64,000 nt of DNA from positions 3,100,001-3,164,000 of the forward strand of contig NZ_CP026031.1 of assembly GCF_003726095.1 (NCBI RefSeq), given 5' to 3'. Source of the stretch: Niallia circulans (GTDB taxonomy: Bacteria; Bacillota; Bacilli; Bacillales; Cytobacillaceae). Made by a program: the position numbers and the translations under genes. How positions within the stretch are numbered: position 1 is the first letter of the stretch; every line of letters starts with the position of its first letter. Below the pieces are notes generated by a model. That model was not told the origin of the DNA. It saw only the letters and a list, made by a program, of their open reading frames with translations, and searched no databases. Positions 61,421-64,000 of this stretch are shown one piece after another.

Positions 61421-62839
61421 ATGTCAACTAATAAAGTATTTTGGTTTGTTGTAGGATCCCAGCATCTATACGGCGAAGAAGCGTTAAAGGAAGTCAAAGC
61501 CCATGCACAAACAATGACAGACACTTTAAATGAAAGTGGTCTACTGCCTTATCCGCTTGTTTTGCAAGATTTAGCAGTAAGCGCAGATACCATTACAAAG
61601 ATGATGAAAGAAGTTAACTACCGGGATGAAGTAGCTGGCGTCATCACCTGGATGCACACATTCTCTCCTGCGAAGATGTGGATTCGCGGAACTAAGCTAT
61701 TACAAAAGCCTTTGCTTCATTTAGCAACACAATACAATGAAAGCATTCCATGGGATACGATTGATATGGACTTTATGAATCTAAATCAAGCAGCTCATGG
61801 GGATCGAGAGTATGGTTTCATTAATGCACGTTTGAAAAAACAAAATAAAGTAGTGGTTGGCCACTGGCAACGAGCGAAAGTACAGCAGCAAATTGCTGAT
61901 TGGATGGACGTAGCCGTAGCTTATAACGAAAGCTTTCAAATTAAGGTTGCACGATTTGGCGACAATATGCGTAATGTTGGGGTGACAGAAGGAGATAAAA
62001 TCGAAGCGCAAATCAAATTTGGCTGGACCGTTGATTACTTTGGAATCGGTGACCTTGTTCAATATGTAAATGAAGTAAGCGAAAATGAAATAAATGATTT
62101 ATTTGCACAATATGAAAAACTATATGACTTTGACTATGGAAGCTATAGTAAGGAAGATTGGGAAGCTAGCGTAAAAGTGCAGGCAAGCTATGAAATTGCC
62201 ATTAAACGCTTCCTTGATGAAGGCGGATACAATGCTTTCACCACAAACTTTGAGGATTTATATGGTATGAAACAGCTCCCTGGTCTTGCTGTTCAGCGTT
62301 TAATGGCACAAGGCTATGGATTTGCCGGCGAAGGTGATTGGAAGACCGCTGCACTTGATCGCCTTCTAAAAGTAATGAGCCATAACGAGTCAACAGGCTT
62401 TATGGAGGATTACACCTATGAATTAGCTGTTGGCCAAGAAGCTGCACTTCAATCACATATGCTAGAAGTCGATCCAACTTTAGCAAGCAATAAACCGAAA
62501 ATTATTGTATCACCATTAGGGATTGGCAATCGCGAGGATCCAGCTCGATTAGTATTTGACGGAAAAGCAGGAGATGGAGTTGTTGTTTCCATGGCTGACT
62601 TCGGTACTCATTACAAGCTTTTAATCAATGAAGTATCCGCATTTGAACCAACCGTTCCAGCCCCAAATCTCCCAGTAGCTCGGGTATTATGGAATATCAA
62701 ACCAAATTTTCAAGAGGGCGTAAAGGCATGGATCGAAAACGGCGGCGGCCATCATACAGTCGTTTCTCTAAACCTAACAACCGATCAAATTATCACCTAT
62801 GCAAAACTAGTTGATTTAGAATATGTCGTGATTAAGTAA
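61421..62839 (+). CDS. araA: L-arabinose isomerase
   Basis: 472 residues, close to the usual length of AraA. N-terminal [18 protein letters not shown], the conserved [17 protein letters not shown] and [20 protein letters not shown] segments, [14 protein letters not shown], and the metal-site regions [33 protein letters not shown] and GGGHHTVVS. Converts L-arabinose to L-ribulose. Last gene of araB-araD-araA, ending at a terminator built from a dispersed palindrome. The order BDA differs from the B. subtilis ABD order. Confidence 0.96.
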   Translation: MSTNKVFWFVVGSQHLYGEEALKEVKAHAQTMTDTLNESGLLPYPLVLQDLAVSADTITKMMKEVNYRDEVAGVITWMHTFSPAKMWIRGTKLLQKPLLHLATQYNESIPWDTIDMDFMNLNQAAHGDREYGFINARLKKQNKVVVGHWQRAKVQQQIADWMDVAVAYNESFQIKVARFGDNMRNVGVTEGDKIEAQIKFGWTVDYFGIGDLVQYVNEVSENEINDLFAQYEKLYDFDYGSYSKEDWEASVKVQASYEIAIKRFLDEGGYNAFTTNFEDLYGMKQLPGLAVQRLMAQGYGFAGEGDWKTAALDRLLKVMSHNESTGFMEDYTYELAVGQEAALQSHMLEVDPTLASNKPKIIVSPLGIGNREDPARLVFDGKAGDGVVVSMADFGTHYKLLINEVSAFEPTVPAPNLPVARVLWNIKPNFQEGVKAWIENGGGHHTVVSLNLTTDQIITYAKLVDLEYVVIK

Positions 62840-62878
62840 AGACCTTGGAAGGAAGGTTCTAGCTCAACTCCAAAAAAA

Positions 62879-62927
62879 GGACGGTTCATGTGATTATTAT
62901 ATATTCTCACAAGAACCGTCCCTTTGC
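62879..62927 (+). terminator. Terminator of the ara operon from a dispersed palindrome
   Basis: GGACGGTTCATGTGA (62879-62893) is inverted at TCACAAGAACCGTCC (62907-62921), one bulge, followed by a T-rich stretch. The arm continues into CTTTGCTTC as in the family. Confidence 0.8.
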
Positions 62928-62946
62928 TTCTTTTGCTCTCATTTAT

Positions 62947-63120
62947 TCAACTCATTCCTCCTGGACCACTACTTGAATTAACTCGATTATAATGGACTAC
63001 TTCTCCTAATTTGTCCGCTTGTTTATTTTCATCAGGTGCTGTCATTCCAGATTTCTTTGCGAAAAATAGCACAATTCCCATCACAATTACCACTGGTGCA
63101 AATAACCATAAAAATATCAT
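62947..63120 (-). CDS. Small single-span membrane protein
   Basis: 57 residues from the ATG at 63120 with GGAGGTG upstream; ten more codons upstream have no SD. One membrane helix at the N-terminus (IFLWLFAPVVIVMGIVLFFA) and a polar tail rich in Asn, Ser and Gly ending SSSGPGGMS. Of the small Bacillus membrane-peptide class; function unknown. Confidence 0.65.
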   Translation of the reverse strand: MIFLWLFAPVVIVMGIVLFFAKKSGMTAPDENKQADKLGEVVHYNRVNSSSGPGGMS

Positions 63121-63528
63121 TTTTACACCTCCACATCTATTGTTTAACAATTGCTACTTAAGAATACGTTTTAAAGAGCTAATTAGTTTCATTTATTTGG
63201 AAAAATCTGTTGGACGATTCTTGTATTTTTTTCCGTTCTATGTAGTCGGTTAGATTTATGTATTGAAAACTTACAAAAAACCATATCTCAATTCTAAACA
63301 GCTCTTTTTCCCATTACACTTTCCCTTTATTTTCTTATTTTACCTTTTCAATACTTATTATTTCTGTTAGAGAAATCAAGATAAAATTTGATGCTCTCCG
63401 TAGCTATAATAAGTCAAAGCTCCCTCTTGTTTTTCCTTTTTTCATCCATATGATTGTATGGCTCTTGCATATCCAAAGGGAATACCGTGTTCTTTTGATG
63501 GACTTGACCATTTAGCAGCAATTTAAGA
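63121..63528. other. Intergenic region, nothing recognised
   Basis: AT-rich, with only short frames (for example MDEKRKNKREL on the minus strand near 63450). It holds the promoter of the small membrane protein and the 3' flank of the peptidase. No terminator or repeat stands out. Confidence 0.45.
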
Positions 63529-64000
63529 TTATTTTCCTTTCTCCAATAGTGGAGCGGTAACCTGTTCTAATCCAACTAAGCCGAGAATCGTTAATAATAT
63601 TTTTTGTGCCCCAATATGAGCATCGGTAGGGTTATAATACTCCTGCAGTGTATGGAATCCTCCACCTTCGCCCCCACCGCCGAGCGTTAAGGCCGGAATC
63701 CCTAAATGAATAGGAACGTTCGAATCAGTGCTACTTGCCTGATCTAGGATCGGTTCAAAACCTAGCGCTACTGTCGCACATCGAGCAGCTTGCACAATTA
63801 CACTATTTTTATCTTGTGATCCTGCTGGACGATCGCCTACTTTTTCTATCTGAAGACTAACTTGTGCTTCCACATTCCAGCGAGCATTTTCTTCTTCCTT
63901 TGCTTGCTCCATCAAATGTAAAAATTTACTTTCGATTATTTCAAGCTCTTCTTGCGAATTCGAACGTAAATCAACTAGCATCTCTGCTGTCTCCGCAATC
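63529..64000 (-). CDS. M20-family metallopeptidase, C-terminal part (5' end outside window)
   Basis: The frame is open to the window edge, so an internal ATG at 63981 is not the start. About 157 residues are visible: the end of the dimerisation domain (MLVDLRSNSQEELEIIESKF) and the C-terminal catalytic part with SSTDSNVPIHLGIPALTLGG and the metal-binding GGGFHTLQEYYN (His). It resembles M20/M25/M40 aminotripeptidase-like enzymes; the substrate is uncertain without the N-terminus. Confidence 0.88.
   Translation of the reverse strand, partial: IAETAEMLVDLRSNSQEELEIIESKFLHLMEQAKEEENARWNVEAQVSLQIEKVGDRPAGSQDKNSVIVQAARCATVALGFEPILDQASSTDSNVPIHLGIPALTLGGGGEGGGFHTLQEYYNPTDAHIGAQKILLTILGLVGLEQVTAPLLEKGK

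Overview
The window looks like chromosome of a low-GC Gram-positive endospore former of the Bacillaceae. The base composition is AT-rich, nearly every gene has a strong GGAGG-type ribosome binding site, TTG and GTG starts are used, and the families (LytTR regulators, LCP protein, PadR/HAAS pair, AraR-controlled ara operon, Fur, cre and MhqR-like sites, LPXTG-like surface protein) are typical of Bacillus and relatives. A Niallia/'Bacillus circulans'-like host is my inference. No rRNA, tRNA, CRISPR, intact insertion sequence or prophage was seen.

Layout. 1-5.4 kb: the end of a GH2 glycosidase, then a Fur-controlled iron-siderophore binding protein and two divergent permeases with no ATPase gene. 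5.4-8.3 kb: two LytTR response regulators flanking an EAL (c-di-GMP phosphodiesterase-type) protein. 8.4-12.2 kb: a TetR/metallo-beta-lactamase operon with a double operator, an old-yellow-enzyme, small proteins and a stand-alone rpsN. 12.2-18.1 kb: a minus-strand operon with a PRD/BglG-type activator, ascorbate-type PTS IIB and IIC (IIC is frameshifted in a G run), a small helical protein, a class II aldolase and a P-loop kinase. 18.4-28.5 kb: housekeeping and accessory genes (LLM oxidoreductase, dTDP-glucose dehydratase, LCP, CAP protein, lipoproteins, Mrr-like nuclease, GNAT) mixed with gene remnants.

28.6-33 kb: a beta-glucoside PTS operon (GH1, IIC, IIB, IIA) divergent from its GntR/UTRA regulator. 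33-35.3 kb: an HpaB-family monooxygenase and a DinB-like protein. 35.3-43.7 kb: an eight-gene minus-strand sugar operon (ROK regulator, ABC binding protein, two permeases, three Gfo/Idh/MocA dehydrogenases, one sugar isomerase/epimerase), with no glycosidase and no ATPase. 44.1-50.2 kb: a 2017-residue wall-anchored protein with three lamin-tail domains, a calcineurin-like phosphoesterase and an LPNTA sorting signal. 50.3-58.7 kb: a PadR/HAAS pair, a 21-bp minisatellite, VanW, a MhqO-like dioxygenase, two unrecognised proteins and araR. 59-62.9 kb: araB-araD-araA. The right edge cuts an M20 peptidase.

The theme is uptake and breakdown of plant-type sugars: arabinose, beta-glucosides and at least two systems of unknown substrate. 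The most unusual non-genic signal is a family of dispersed imperfect palindromes built around GAAGCAGAGGGACGGTTCT. They sit at gene 3' ends, act as or beside terminators, supply C-terminal codons to unrelated proteins, and in one place enclose a 21-bp tandem array.
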